Positions 31,730-42,302 of a stretch of DNA of 64,000 nt are shown here, one piece after another. Both the position numbers and the translations under genes were made by a program. The stretch spans positions 930,001-994,000 of the forward strand of contig OZ025790.1 of the NCBI GenBank assembly GCA_964019425.1. The letters run 5' to 3'. The notes beneath the pieces were generated by a model. That model was not told the origin of the DNA. It was given only the letters and a program-made list of their open reading frames with translations, and made no database searches. The DNA comes from Flectonema sp. DT1601 (lineage: Eukaryota > Euglenozoa > Diplonemea > Diplonemida > Diplonemidae). Each line of letters opens with the position of its first letter. The stretch's first letter is position 1.

Positions 31730-33427
31730 TCACCTTCCCTTCTTACTACCAGGTTTGGATCTCTTCCTCGCTGCTTTGGGTCGTTTTATATCCGCAGTAT
31801 CCTCAGTTGATTTTTTTGATTTTTTTTTCTGAGGTTTGGCCGATTCGTTGTTTTTTGTGGGATTGTGAGAACTGTAACTGTGCCATAAAGTATACTTCTC
31901 TCTATCAATTAACTCATCAACGTAAACAATGGTTGATTTCAATGGGGTCTTTGTAAGCTTCCAAGACTCATACTCTGAAGGTAACAAGTCATCAATCACA
32001 TCGTCATCAGATTCATCAGCCATATGATGATTTACTAAAGGAATAGGTGTTGTTAGTATTGCGGCTTCTCTCTCAAATAGTTCGGCGACGGTTAGAGATG
32101 AAGTTTTCCCTCCGCGTGAGTTCCGAATAGCATCAGCCCGAGATCGTTTTTCCGCAGCAGATAATTTTTTAATCTCCTCCGCACTATAATATTTCTTCAA
32201 CAGAGTTGTATCACTTCCAGCCACTACCGTGTCTCTTCGTGAGAATATCGCCAGCTCACTCTTGCTCAAGACATACATTGCGAGTTCAAGGAATCGAGAA
32301 TTTCCAGATGACCATGGCGCTGTATTCCAAAATCCTTTTATATCCTCAACAAGTTTTTTTCTGTGATTAAGTGATTGCAATAGCGCCAATGCCTTCATCG
32401 TAACATCATCTCTAAGCTTGAGAGAATCAATGCTGGCAGCGAATACTGCTGCAGCACTTCTGATACAAACTTCTTCGGGTGATGGCAACCAATTAGTCGG
32501 TACCTGGGTTACTGTTTTGTGAACGTATTGCTGCAACAAATGAACAAACGATTCGTCACTTAGAAGTCCCATCGCAACCTGATTTAAATATTTATTTCCT
32601 TGTAAAGCAACTAAGTCGTTTTTTTGAATGTTCACAATTCTCATTTTTGATCCTAATTTTAGCAAATACCATCCAACGTGTTTCTTAACCAAAGCTCTAT
32701 ATTCGTCATCATCGGGACTTGGTATCTGACAACGCTGCTGAGTATGTCCAGAAAGAAGTCCCTTTGACGGCAGCTTTCGTATTGTGAACTTTATACCAGT
32801 TGACGATTTCGTCGACACCAATAAAAAATCTCTCGGATGAGGACGATGAGAATATAACTGACTCGCATACAATGAATTAAATAAAATAATCGGAGAAGTA
32901 GAACCACAATGAACACCCTTTGGAACAGTATCTATTGATCTATGTGGTACTATAGTGCATGCCATTCCTGGTCGGGTTAACACGTGTGGGTGACGTTCGA
33001 TATGTTCGACGAGAACGAATTGCTGTCTTTTTGTTGATAGAGTTGGTGACTTGTGTTGTGTTCGAACAGGTTGAGAATTCGATGGGTGGGTGATGGCAAG
33101 TGGAATATCCATATCAAAATTAATTTTTGTTTTTTCAAAAAATTCATATGCTGAACCATCCATTCGCACAGCCTCACCTCTATGAAAATTACTCACACTT
33201 TGTCTCAGTCTCCTCGCTGCTTCCTTAACTCGTTGTTCATTATTAATGTGAAGAATGCTATACGGTTCAGCTGAGTCTTTTCCGACACTTTTCCATTCAC
33301 TCCCTTGGTATGATTGTTCTTGTCTTCCCAACTCCTCGTCACATGTTGTGTGTTGTAATAATTTATTAAGTGTGTATCCGCTTCCTGAACACATATTTTC
33401 AGCGGCATTAATAATCTGCTTATCCAT
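31730..33427 (-). CDS. TAF1: TFIID subunit TAF1, compact (DUF3591 core)
   Basis: A single exon of 565 residues. The core matches the TAF1 central domain in order: FVLVEHIERHPHVLTRPGMA, then FNSLYASQLYSHRPHPRDFLLVSTK, GIKFTIRKLP, a winged-helix-like segment, WLPSPEEVCIRSAAAVFAA, and LLKKYYSAEEIKKLSAAEKR. The last resembles the human stretch preceding the promoter-binding zinc knuckle. There are no bromodomains, no visible TAND, and no zinc knuckle; the tail is Lys/Ser-rich and basic. Human TAF1 has about 1,900 residues, so this is a strongly reduced version. Family role: the scaffold of TFIID that binds TAF7 and downstream promoter DNA. TTTCAG at 33449-33450 precedes a 21-nt leader. Confidence 0.82.
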   Translation of the reverse strand: MDKQIINAAENMCSGSGYTLNKLLQHTTCDEELGRQEQSYQGSEWKSVGKDSAEPYSILHINNEQRVKEAARRLRQSVSNFHRGEAVRMDGSAYEFFEKTKINFDMDIPLAITHPSNSQPVRTQHKSPTLSTKRQQFVLVEHIERHPHVLTRPGMACTIVPHRSIDTVPKGVHCGSTSPIILFNSLYASQLYSHRPHPRDFLLVSTKSSTGIKFTIRKLPSKGLLSGHTQQRCQIPSPDDDEYRALVKKHVGWYLLKLGSKMRIVNIQKNDLVALQGNKYLNQVAMGLLSDESFVHLLQQYVHKTVTQVPTNWLPSPEEVCIRSAAAVFAASIDSLKLRDDVTMKALALLQSLNHRKKLVEDIKGFWNTAPWSSGNSRFLELAMYVLSKSELAIFSRRDTVVAGSDTTLLKKYYSAEEIKKLSAAEKRSRADAIRNSRGGKTSSLTVAELFEREAAILTTPIPLVNHHMADESDDDVIDDLLPSEYESWKLTKTPLKSTIVYVDELIDREKYTLWHSYSSHNPTKNNESAKPQKKKSKKSTEDTADIKRPKAARKRSKPGSKKGR

Positions 33428-33693
33428 TACAAGAAGTCAGATGACTATCTGAAAAAAATAATAAAAAATACAACAAAAAATGAGATAGCAGTTAAGTGTG
33501 AAGCAAATCAAAAATATTGCTTACCTGTCCATTGTTGTTTCAGTTTCTGAAAAAAATGAAAATGAAAATGAATTTTTTTTTTTTAAAGGGTTTTTTTCCA
33601 CCTTCCTTGATCATTCTACGAATAAATACAATAACGAGAGTGAGCAACTACACCTTGGAACCGCTTCGGTCTTCATAACATTTGTCTCAAGGA

Positions 33694-34899
33694 TTAAGTA
33701 CCACCAGTTAGGAAATTTGCTAATTTATTTTGCTTGCGGCTTCTCTTATTAATCATCTTGTTGATCGATTTCTTGAATCGACCTCCTTTTGGAAGTTTTT
33801 TAGTGTACGGAGATGTTGAGAAGTCAGTTTCTACGATGTTTGGGTTTTGGTAATTCTTCCTGGCGGGTTCTTCTTCTCTGAGGAATCTCGAATGGGAAAT
33901 CAGAGTTTCGACTCCTGGAATTTCAGACTTCCTTTGCGTTTGCGTTTTATATTTTCTGTCTAATTCATTTTGAATTAATCTGTATTCATTCTTAGCAACA
34001 CGCTTAGCATCAGCTGTGGTAACCTTTGGTGTTCCACCAATATCAGAGAGACCCATCGCTCTTCGATCTCTGCCGCGTTTCTCTGCCGGTGAGATCCTAA
34101 CAGGAATATCCTTCAAAAGTGTTTCAATTTCCTCTCTGGTCGGTGTCGGTACGTTGTATTTAAGTGATTGTAAAATATCAATATTTAGATCTTCATCAAG
34201 GAGCCAACTTGTTGCTGAGTGAACCATGTCTTCTCTGAGCATGTCCACTAGTTCAGGATCATTTTTACTAAAAGGGATAACATCTGCATACGGTTCTTGT
34301 TCCATAATTTGTAAACACGAAGCAGTTCCAGTACTTCCGCCAACTAAATCAATCTTTGATACGATAATTGTTAACGGAACTCGATGCATTTTGCAGTTTG
34401 CGATTATGGAAAGATCAGCGGCTGACAATGAACCAGTCGGTAGTACAGGAACTAACAGATATACTTTATGAAGTAAACTAGATGATCGAGCTTGAATATA
34501 TTGTTGAATCAGTTTTTGTTGAAGAATCGCATGCGGAACTCGTCTTTCACGAAGAACGTATCCATAACCAGGAGCATCGAGTACGGATACTGAATTGTTT
34601 TGAACGTATCGTTTCAGTAAGACAGTCAGACCTGGGTTAGGTCCTGTTTGAATACCAGTCACTCTTAAAGTTCTTTTTAGCAACGAAGACTTACCTGCGT
34701 TCGATTCTCCCAGGAGGAGTATTTCTGGTTTTCCAATTTCGTACTTAGGTGTTAGCATGTCAACAATATTATCAGAACCTATGCTTCGTATTGCTGGTTT
34801 AGAAAAAATTTGCATCGTTAGCTCGGTGAGTAGTCTTCTTCTTGAGTCGGAGAGACCAGCCAGAGAGCGGTAGCATCCAGCTTGGATGAATGTATTCAT
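33694..34899 (-). CDS. EngB/YihA-type GTPase, GTPBP8-like
   Basis: A single exon of 401 residues. G1 GESNAGKSS, G3 DAPGYGYV and G4 SKIDLV are present in the right order within about 65-230, and the fold signature NPGLTV supplies the switch I threonine. This is the circular TrmE-Era-EngA-EngB class; EngB helps assemble the large ribosomal subunit in bacteria and its GTPBP8 relatives act in mitochondria. The first 35 residues are rich in Arg, Ser and Leu with no acidic run until later, fitting a mitochondrial targeting peptide. A basic extension of about 150 residues follows the G domain and is longer than bacterial EngB. An organelle ribosome-assembly role is inferred. Confidence 0.85.
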   Translation of the reverse strand: MNTFIQAGCYRSLAGLSDSRRRLLTELTMQIFSKPAIRSIGSDNIVDMLTPKYEIGKPEILLLGESNAGKSSLLKRTLRVTGIQTGPNPGLTVLLKRYVQNNSVSVLDAPGYGYVLRERRVPHAILQQKLIQQYIQARSSSLLHKVYLLVPVLPTGSLSAADLSIIANCKMHRVPLTIIVSKIDLVGGSTGTASCLQIMEQEPYADVIPFSKNDPELVDMLREDMVHSATSWLLDEDLNIDILQSLKYNVPTPTREEIETLLKDIPVRISPAEKRGRDRRAMGLSDIGGTPKVTTADAKRVAKNEYRLIQNELDRKYKTQTQRKSEIPGVETLISHSRFLREEEPARKNYQNPNIVETDFSTSPYTKKLPKGGRFKKSINKMINKRSRKQNKLANFLTGGT

Positions 34900-35154
34900 T
34901 TTTTTATTATTATTATTATTATTTTTTTTTTTTCAACTGAAAAAATAACAATAGAAAACAACACTCATACACAAAAAAAAAAAAAAAAAAAAAAAAAAGT
35001 ATATTGGGCGTAGCTTGGCTGTAGACATGAATTCGGCTGCATTATTTAACGGCAGCTTTTTAATATTATTTTACACAAATAATAGCAGAGTTTTTTTATC
35101 AAAAATTTTGACAAATATGTATTATTACAATGGCGAATGGAAAAAACAAAAAAA

Positions 35155-35265
35155 GATTCGTTGAACGCAGACAAAATCCTGTCGTACGGGGAAAATAAAT
35201 CATGACCATAAGAAATATCGGTTTTCAATCTGAATATAAAAATTCTTCTCCGACTTCGTAGGTAC
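35155..35265 (+). repeat. A-tailed short repeat (family A), 5'-diverged copy
   Basis: Shares GTTGAACGCAGACAAAATCC, ACGGGGAAAATAAATCATGA and the end TTCTTCTCCGACTTCGTAGG-TAC-A(n) with the reverse copy at 56176-56302 and with 42181-42302. The usual left CCATTCAGAT end is missing. Confidence 0.7.
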
Positions 35266-35284
35266 AAAAAAAAAATCATCTATC

Positions 35285-35487
35285 TAATCATTCCAACTCA
35301 GAGTGCTGGGTGGGTTTAACCGTTCCAGTTTGTACGTAAAATACAAATGTATTGTATCATAAACAACATAACGATAATTTTAACAATTAGTTCTGAGATA
35401 CAGTTGACTAAATGAAATGTTAGTGTAGGTATACACTCTGTAATTGACGACCCATTTTAATCATTCCAACTCAGAGTGCTGGGTGGG
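35285..35487. repeat. Short dispersed repeat (family J) flanked by ~29-bp direct repeats
   Basis: The body at 35334-35441 matches the repeat at 23752-23850. It is bounded by near-perfect direct repeats, AATCATTCCAACTCAGAGTG followed by CTGGGTGGG, at 35286-35314 and 35458-35486. The flanking repeat differs in sequence from that at 23.7 kb. Confidence 0.65.
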
Positions 35488-35543
35488 GGTAGTAAACTCA
35501 AGAGGTGAAATCCCCTGGCTAATACTGAGAAAAGGTTTTAAAA

Positions 35544-35689
35544 CCATTCAGATTTTAAAAAGAAAAAAAAGAAAAAAAAAAAAGCTTTATATTTTGTTGA
35601 TCACTGAACGTGTGTTACTGAACGATAACATGTTTGACCATAAATTGAACGGCTCTTAACCTGAATAGTTTCTTCTACTTTGTCAGTGG
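35544..35689 (+). repeat. A-tailed short repeat (family A)
   Basis: Begins CCATTCAGAT and ends with CTGAATAGTTTCTTCTAC..GTCAGTGG plus a 25-nt A-run. The two ends contain the inverted pair ATTCAG/CTGAAT. The interior shares TTTGTTGATC and GACCATAA with other copies. Confidence 0.75.
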
Positions 35690-36021
35690 AAAAAAAAAAA
35701 AAAAAAAAAAAAAAATTCAAACTACAAAATCAAGCAAACACCACTATAAGGAATGGGCGAGGGAGGGAAGGGGAAACCAAAAACAAACAAACAAGAACTA
35801 ATACTGAGAGCTAATATAAAAAGGAAGCCAGCAAATGAATTGCACGTAAACAACTTCTACTTTTGAATAACAGTATTGGTATTACAAAGGGGTTGAATCA
35901 ATCTCGTCTCCCAAGACCGAATAGCCGCTGTCACCGTATACATTATGAGTTGGGCACCTGATCCATAATCAGATATAGAAAGAAAAAAAAAGTCTTTTTC
36001 TTTTTCTTTTCGGAAGGCAAA

Positions 36022-37125
36022 CTAGTCGGTGAATTCTTCCATGTCTTCTTCATCTTCCATGTCACCGTCTACGGCATTGAGATGCATGTGCATTTCTGGT
36101 TTTGAATTTTTTTTTTTTTTTTTTTTCAAATTGAATTTTTAAAAAGATGGAGGGAAAAAAAAAAAAAAAAAAAAACAGTAACACTTACCATCTAATTTCC
36201 TTTCAAAGAACTTCAACATGACGATTTCATTTTCTATTCCCTCCATGTCATTTATCCCGTCAATGATGTTCAGTGCAACAAAAATAGCCCAAAACTGTGT
36301 TTTTATGTTGTGTTTTTTTTTGTTTTTTATTATTTTTTTTTTAAAATGACAAAAACAACATACGCAATTACCAATCATAAGAAGGCAAAATCCACTTGAA
36401 ATACCAATTTCTGTCCAACGCTCGTCGCATCCGCTTGAGGAACTTGCGTAGGTGTACGTAGAAGGGTTACATTCTTTGTCGTTGACGATCGATCCGTCTA
36501 TCGTCATGTAGAGGTAGGTAGTTGCTAGTGACAACACCCACAGTTCTCCAGTTAAAAACCGACGAATGTGAAATTCTGATTTCGTCAACGATCCAAGTAT
36601 TCCAAAATAAGATGACCAGATGCCAATGACAAAAATAAACCCCGATGATAGAGTAAAAACGTATTTTGATTCCTCAATTTGAATTAATCCCATAATACCA
36701 ATTGCGAAGCATAACAAGACCTGAATGATTCCGAGGAAGAAACCTCGAAGGCCGTGTCTTGATGTACTCGCTTCTTCTATCTGTAATCTTTTAATTATCC
36801 ATTTCCACGTTAAAAACTGATACATGTCATCAGACTCGAGGAACATCGGATATTCGTTTGTGTTTAGGTTACGAGTTTTTTCTAATTTGTAAGGACCTGG
36901 TTCTTCTTCCATTTTATTTAGACAGGAAACATATTGTGCTGTCACAGCGTCTTCTTCTTCATTGTGTCCAAGTGATAACGTTCGCTTCCACTTTGCAATT
37001 TTCAACTCAAACCATGAGTACTCCGTATAAACAAAAGCTCTGCTAGATAATAGTGTAGCAAAACTAGGTAGCACTCCCCACAACTTACCCCTCGGGATCC
37101 TATCGCTGTCTGGTGTTGTTTCCAT
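36022..37125 (-). CDS. Four-helix membrane protein, paralogue A (three exons)
   Basis: Exons 37125-36364, 36294-36189 and 36095-36022 join in phase to give 313 residues. Donors are GTATGT and GTAAGT; acceptors are CACAG and ACCAG; the second intron contains a 20-nt A-run. The N-terminal 125 residues are soluble. Then come four hydrophobic segments: FFLGIIQVLLCFAIGIMGLI, FIFVIGIWSSYFGIL, LWVLSLATTYLYM, and SGFCLLMIGNC joined to FWAIFVALNII across intron 1. A loop with CNPSTY, ASSSSGC and other Cys precedes TM4. The 24-residue last exon is very acidic and ends EEFTD. The TM topology recalls MS4A/tetraspanin-like proteins but no family signature is clear. A related gene lies 2 kb upstream. CTCAG at 37134-37135 leaves an 8-nt leader. 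Confidence 0.78.
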
Positions 37126-39043
37126 GATGCTTGCTGAGAGGAAGCTTTCCCTTCTTTAAACCCTTTTTTTTTTTTCCTGTCTAAAATAATAATGCTACGA
37201 TAAAAAACTATTTACTTCTTTCACATCAGGTTGCTACTCCGTTTTTTTTTTTTTTTTTTTTGGAGTGGTCTACAGATTCGCTGAGATAAAAAAAATCGGG
37301 TAATATATTCTTTTTTTATTTCTTTGAGAGGGGGCTTGATCACAATTCATTCTTTCCCAAAAAAACATGAAAAAAAATGCAAAAAAAAAAACAACGATTA
37401 TTATAGTGGTACAAAAATAACCTGCACCAGGTAACGGCAGATAGTCGTTTGTTAATTTTTTTTTTTTTTTTTTTTTTTTAAAATCTCATAAAAAATCAAA
37501 AAAAAAAAAAAAAAAAAAAGGTAGTATGTATTATACAAAATTCAATATCCCTATAACGAAAAAAGAGTAGTGTACATCGTAGTCAACAATAAGACATTTT
37601 TATGGGACCAGACTCGTAGGAAGATAGTTTTATTTTATAGAAAGAAAAAATTATAATAAGCCTTTTTTTTTTTTTTTTTTTGCAGAACACAAATAAAACT
37701 AAACAGATTTGTGTTGTTTTTATGCAAAAGAACGAAAAAATAAAAGACCTTTTCCCTGACATGTTTTTGTTTTTTTCTACATGAATAAAGAAGAAAAGAA
37801 AAGAGAAATAAATAAATTTAAAAAAAAAATGCTTATACTCATGAAGCAACATATCGTAACATATCTAAACTAATCGAGGGGGGAATGAGGGGAAGTATTC
37901 TCTCGACAACTACGTGTGTCGCGAATCCCTCTTCAGGAATCGGCGTACTGTTATCTAGTTTCCAGTCACAGTGAAGAAGATCTCACTGAATAAAAAATAA
38001 AAAAAATCCATTTCCCTAACCAGTGCCACGCTATAACTCGTACAGATACACAAGGCAGAAGCAAGACACAGAAAAAAGAAAAAAGTTTAGCGCCACACGC
38101 TCTGCGGCCTTGACGGAGGGCTGGACTAATATCATTCAAAGGCGGACGAAAAGGAATCACTGAAAGAAAGTTTTGATTTCATTTGAATCTAAAACTAAAT
38201 TAAGGTTCGGCCAAACCAGAGAAACTGATGAAGGTATTACCAAGCTCAAAAGGAAAACAACAACCTCTCGAACAACCTTTGACTACATAAATAAATAATA
38301 CCACTGGAGGCCACGTGAACATAGTTGAACGTCACCTGCCATGTTACCATTTAAGGGAGGGGGAATAAACTGCTTTGATTTTCGTAAAATACAAAACCAT
38401 AAACTAATGTGATGCTCTATAATAGTCTCTAGCAGTAATCACCAGTTCTGAAATAAAACGTAACATACGTTGCATCATAAACAACGAGACAGTGTAGGTA
38501 AACACTCCTCATTATAAACAAGATCGCATCACTTTTTTTCCGTGTTATCATTGAGGGGCAACGCAAGGTACCGAACAAGAGTGCTGGGCGGGGTGCAACA
38601 AAAAAAAAAAAAAAAAAAAAAACCGAACAACAAAATAAAATAAAATTGAAAAGTAATACAGAACCAGCAAAGATGCACAATCTTAATACGAGTAGGGAAA
38701 AAAAGAAAATATACCTTCCTGATTGAAGGTTAATTTAAAAATTGAAGCAAGCAAATTTCCTGCCATTACGGATACAATACTCAAGAATATCTACAGTCCT
38801 ACGATACGTGAACCATCAGCTACCGCAGCGTATCCCTGAGTGGCCAGAGTATCTGTTTTTATTTATTTATTTATTTTTTGTTTTTTTGCAACGACAACAT
38901 CAGTTAGTCCGATCCGAATCTGAAAAATATCATTCTAGGAAAAGGTGTCCAAAAAGTTCCCTGACGTTCTTCAGGGGCTCCGCACCGAGACGAAGCTTAG
39001 CCAGCTATGCTGAGAACAGTCACGGTAGTGGTCTGAAGACTAC
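37126..39043. other. Spacer between the two membrane-protein paralogues
   Basis: About 1.9 kb with many A/T runs (37243-37261, 37456-37479, 37500-37519, 37664-37681, 38600-38622), a diverged family J copy (38384-38508), and a GGCCACGTGAAC-containing fragment (38305-38345) related to repeats at 41.0-41.3 kb. Open frames here are driven by homopolymers and are not supported as genes. Confidence 0.55.
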
Positions 39044-40404
39044 TCAAAGTGCATTCGATGCTTTAGTGTATAGCGTTATCACCGTCGATTTGACTGGTCA
39101 AAAAAATATGTATAAAAAAAAAAATTAAACAAAACAAACCGTCTGGAGCTATCCTTCTATTACAAACATAAGCAGGAGAGATGTTGCAGTGCGTTCCGAA
39201 TTGAGAATTCTCTCCGAATTTTGCCTCACCAAATAACTTCGCGTTTCGTACTGAAAGTTTCTCAGCCCTGTAATTAAAGTATCTAAACACCAGAAGAGTA
39301 TCCGCAAGTTTAGTGTTGTCGTTAATGCTATCGAGTACTAAATTACAAACAAAACTAGTTATGAATGAAGTAAACACTGCTGCAGCAACCACAAACAGCA
39401 ATGCGATAATTTGATCGCGGTCTTTTCCACAACCTCCGTATGAAGTGCTAGCGTTATTCTGAATAGCAGGGCTGCACTCTTCATCATTTTCCCTCAAGTA
39501 TGACACCTCACTATATAATAAGGTGGTCAGTACTGACATCGTCCAGTATGAGCAGGCTAGGGTAATTCTGATCCAAACCTAGTTTTTTTTTTTTTTTTTA
39601 AAATTTATCCAAGCTACTGAAAACTTTATACTGCAAAGAAAGTTAACAAACCTCGTGAGCCTGCAAGGCGCCTAAGATTCCCATAATAGCACCTCCAATC
39701 ATGACTACGCCGGATGCTATTCCTGCTACACCAGCTGCTCGGCTAATTTGACTTCGGTTTAGTTCCGGAACAGTTAACGCGAAGATAACAACACTGATAC
39801 AAAAACTGATAACGCAAAGTAATATGAGAATCACGCAAGTTGTCGCAGTACAACGTTGTTCACAACGCAATCGATTCCATAAGAATGAACGTGTTCTAAT
39901 CTCGAAGGTATCACCCATAAATGATGGTTTATCACCAGGACCCATTCTAAGACTTCCTTCAGAACCTTGGTAAGCAACTTCTTCTCCGAAAGCTACTTCC
40001 TCATGATTGGCTGCGTCAGTAAGTTCTAATTCTTGTTCTTCTGTGAGGAATCGAGGTATGATTTCCGCTGTGTGAGTTAGGTCACCAGCGTCGTCTTCTT
40101 GAACATCAAAAACGTGATTGGTACCGGATAGAATCCTTGTAGCATCTGCTAAATAGTGTCTTGAGATTAACTCCTCACGTTCTTCAAATCTTTGAATGAG
40201 ATCTCCCCATTTTTCTCCAATCAACTTCATAATATTTCTCCGAAACATACTAACGACGTCGTGATCATATCTAGGCCAGTAGATCCACTCTTCTCTCCAA
40301 ATCTCTTTCGGTGATTGTTCCTCATCTTCAGCAACACCAAACTTTGTTAACGGTACTCTCTCATCCTCTTCTTCCCCCAAAAAACGGGGCTTGGGACCCG
40401 GCAT
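39044..40404 (-). CDS. Four-helix membrane protein, paralogue B (three exons)
   Basis: Exons 40404-39652, 39578-39140 and 39093-39044 join in phase to give 413 residues. Both introns use the donor GTTTGT, with acceptors CTAG and CCAG; the second is only 46 nt. A soluble acidic N-terminus of about 180 residues is followed by hydrophobic segments TTCVILILLCVISFCISVVI, AGVAGIASGVVMIGGAIMGI, a segment spanning intron 1 (WIRITLACSYW), and IIALLFVVAAAVFTSFITSF. The extracellular loop ECSPAIQNNASTSYGGC matches the paralogue's ECNPSTYTYASSSSGC in Cys, Pro and Ala-Ser positions, which supports common descent. Function is unknown. Splice assignment of the 15-residue last exon is the least certain part. 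CAACAG at 40417-40418 gives a 12-nt leader. Confidence 0.75.
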
Positions 40405-40676
40405 TAGTAGTACCTTCTGTTGATATTGTTTTTAAAAAAAAAAAAATCATGAATTAAATAAAGTACGTCATTTGTCATAACTTTAGAATCAAAAAAAAAA
40501 AAAAAAAAAATCGAAATAATGTAAAGAAAAGAAAAAAAGAAGAAGGGGGAAAAAAAAAAAAAAAAGAAATGTGGTATGTAGGTGTTGTGTTCAATAACTG
40601 ACACAGAATCGCATGGGTGTAAGTAATGTGTGGAAAATCTGAAAAACGAAAACGCGGCGAATTTAAAAAAAAAAAA

Positions 40677-40779
40677 CCATTCAGATAAGCTTTGTATTTT
40701 GTTGATCGCAGGGATAACAAGACATAATAAATACAAAGCTCTTAATCTGAATAGTTTCTTCTACAACTACGTCGGTACA
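40677..40779 (+). repeat. A-tailed short repeat (family A)
   Basis: CCATTCAGATAAGC at the left, AATCTGAATAGTTTCTTCTAC and GTCGGTACAAAAAAAAA at the right. The ends contain the inverted pair ATTCAGAT/ATCTGAAT; the interior AAGCTTTGTATTT is mirrored by AAATACAAAGCTC, so this copy can fold into a long hairpin. Confidence 0.8.
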
Positions 40780-40916
40780 AAAAAAAAATTTTTTTTTTAA
40801 AAAAAAAAAAGACACAGCCTAATAAGGTATACCTGTACTACAACAAAACAATTAAATGTTTTCTTTTTTTTTTTTTTTTTTTTTTTCGTTATTATCAGGC
40901 TCATGCAAACAACAAA

Positions 40917-40993
40917 AAAGAATTGGCTTTATCTTCAACTATACAGAAAATAATGATATAACACCGTGATTTTTTGTTTGTGCACGAAACCGG
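40917..40993 (+). repeat. Dispersed repeat (family G), partial copy 3
   Basis: Shares TTGGCTTTA, CTATACAGAA and the GTTTGTG-CACGAAAC region with the fuller copies at 29297-29455 and 41903-42026. The 3' part is missing; family I sequence follows directly. Confidence 0.55.
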
Positions 40994-41001
40994 GAGGATA
41001 G

Positions 41002-41118
41002 GACTCGGCCAAACCTGGTTGCAATATAAGGAAATCAACAGTTGGTATCGATAAAAAATTCCATATGTGCTGTCGAATATGGGGATTCGGGGGCCACGTA
41101 CTACAGGTTGAGCGCCCC
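41002..41118. repeat. Dispersed repeat (family I), copy 1
   Basis: Nearly identical to 62025-62137: AAATCAACAGTTGGTATCGA, TTCCATATGTGCTGTCGAAT, ATGGGGATTCGGGGGCCACG, TACTACAGGTTGAGCGCC. The high identity over about 115 bp, 21 kb apart, implies recent spread or gene conversion. Confidence 0.85.
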
Positions 41119-41753
41119 ATGCCCTGTAGCCCGTTACAGCTTAAAATGGGGGGGATATTTGGTACGATAAGAAAAGATTTATCTGGGAAGAATACCGCAG
41201 GTCTTTGCACAAAAAATAAAGTACTGTCACCATGAAACAGGAGGCGTTGAACATTTGCCTGGTCTCTTTGGTGGAGGCCACGTGAACGTAGTTGAGCACC
41301 TCTTGCCTACGCTACCGTAACAGTGAAAAACAGCTGTAAATTAAAATAAATGTGAAAAAAATAAAATAAAAACGAAGGTTAACAGTGGACGAACCCGACG
41401 TAAGGATTTCCTAGACTACTCGCGTCTTCAGCGGTCCGAGAAGTCTGGGAAGGACAAGCTCACCCATCTACCCGTTACAGCTTAAAATGGGGGGTAAATT
41501 TTTCAATGAGGTCCATCGGGACTCTCAAACTGCCGTTATCAAAAGATCGACAGCCCCTCATCTAGTCTCATAACACGGCGAGGCCCAATTATTGAAACCT
41601 TTACGACACCTATGAATATGATGAGGGTCAAAAAAAGAAGAAAAAAAAAAGAGTTTTATCGAGCCGAATACACGATTCGTTCTTTCACGGAAGAAGAAGA
41701 TAATTTGCAATAGAACGGCCACGTTAGTTAATTGAAGAAAACAAAAAAGAAAA

Positions 41754-41871
41754 CCATTCAGATAAAAAAGTCTTATATCACCGGCGTACAAGGAAAATAG
41801 ATAGTCATTTTGACCATAATATTTAACTGACTCTTAATCCGAATGGTTTCTTCTCTTACTTCGTCGGTGTA
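41754..41871 (+). repeat. A-tailed short repeat (family A)
   Basis: CCATTCAGATAAAAAAGTCT at the left, CTTAATCCGAATGGTTTCTT and TCGTCGGTGTAAAAAAA at the right. The interior shares GACCATAATATTTAAC with the copy at 35.6 kb (GACCATAAATTGAAC). Confidence 0.75.
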
Positions 41872-41902
41872 AAAAAAGGGAGAAGGGAGGGGGGGAAAAA
41901 TA

Positions 41903-42026
41903 ATTTAGCTTTAACTTAAACTATACAGAACATAGTAATACAGCACCTGTTGATGTTGATGTTTGTGTTACGAAACTGTAAACCGACTTAAGCTAATAAA
42001 GCTAAAGGAGGTTTACGTGTGCTGCC
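41903..42026 (+). repeat. Dispersed repeat (family G), copy 2
   Basis: Matches 29297-29455 through AACTTAAACTATACAGAACA, TAGTAATA, TGTTGATGTT, CGAAACTGTAA and GCTAAAGGAGGTTTACGTG. It lacks the long T-run of copy 1. Confidence 0.7.
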
Positions 42027-42180
42027 AAACATTCTTTTTCATTCCTTATAACACACAAGTCAAATGAAAAAAAAAAAAAAAACGGGCATGTTATTGTGTA
42101 AGTATCACCGAGGACCTTTCCGAGGTAACTAATAGTATGCGCCCGATTAAATAAAAAAAACTAAAAAATATTAAAAAAAA

Positions 42181-42302
42181 CCATTCAGATTTAGCCTTAT
42201 ATCTCGTTGGACGCAGAAACCTGTCGCACGGGGGAAAAATAAATCATAACCCCTAAGAAACGGCTCTCTATCTGAATAGTTTCTTCTCCGACTACGTCGG
42301 GG
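42181..42302 (+). repeat. A-tailed short repeat (family A)
   Basis: CCATTCAGATTTAGCC at the left; TATCTGAATAGTTTCTTCTC, CGACTACGTCGG at the right. The interior GGACGCAGAAACCTGTCGCA and GGGGAAAAATAAATCATAAC match copies at 35.2 and 56.2 kb. Confidence 0.8.

Larger units (their letters stand above)
34900..36021. other. Repeat-rich spacer
   Basis: Contains long A/T runs, dispersed repeat copies at 35155-35265, 35285-35487 and 35544-35689, and the 3' flank of the first four-helix membrane gene. No further coding sequence was found. Confidence 0.6.

Noticed and set aside
40935-41210. Minus-strand ORF of 91 residues containing PPNPHIRQHIWNFLSIP
   Set aside because: It lies on a family I dispersed repeat; the same peptide appears at 62.1 kb from the second repeat copy.
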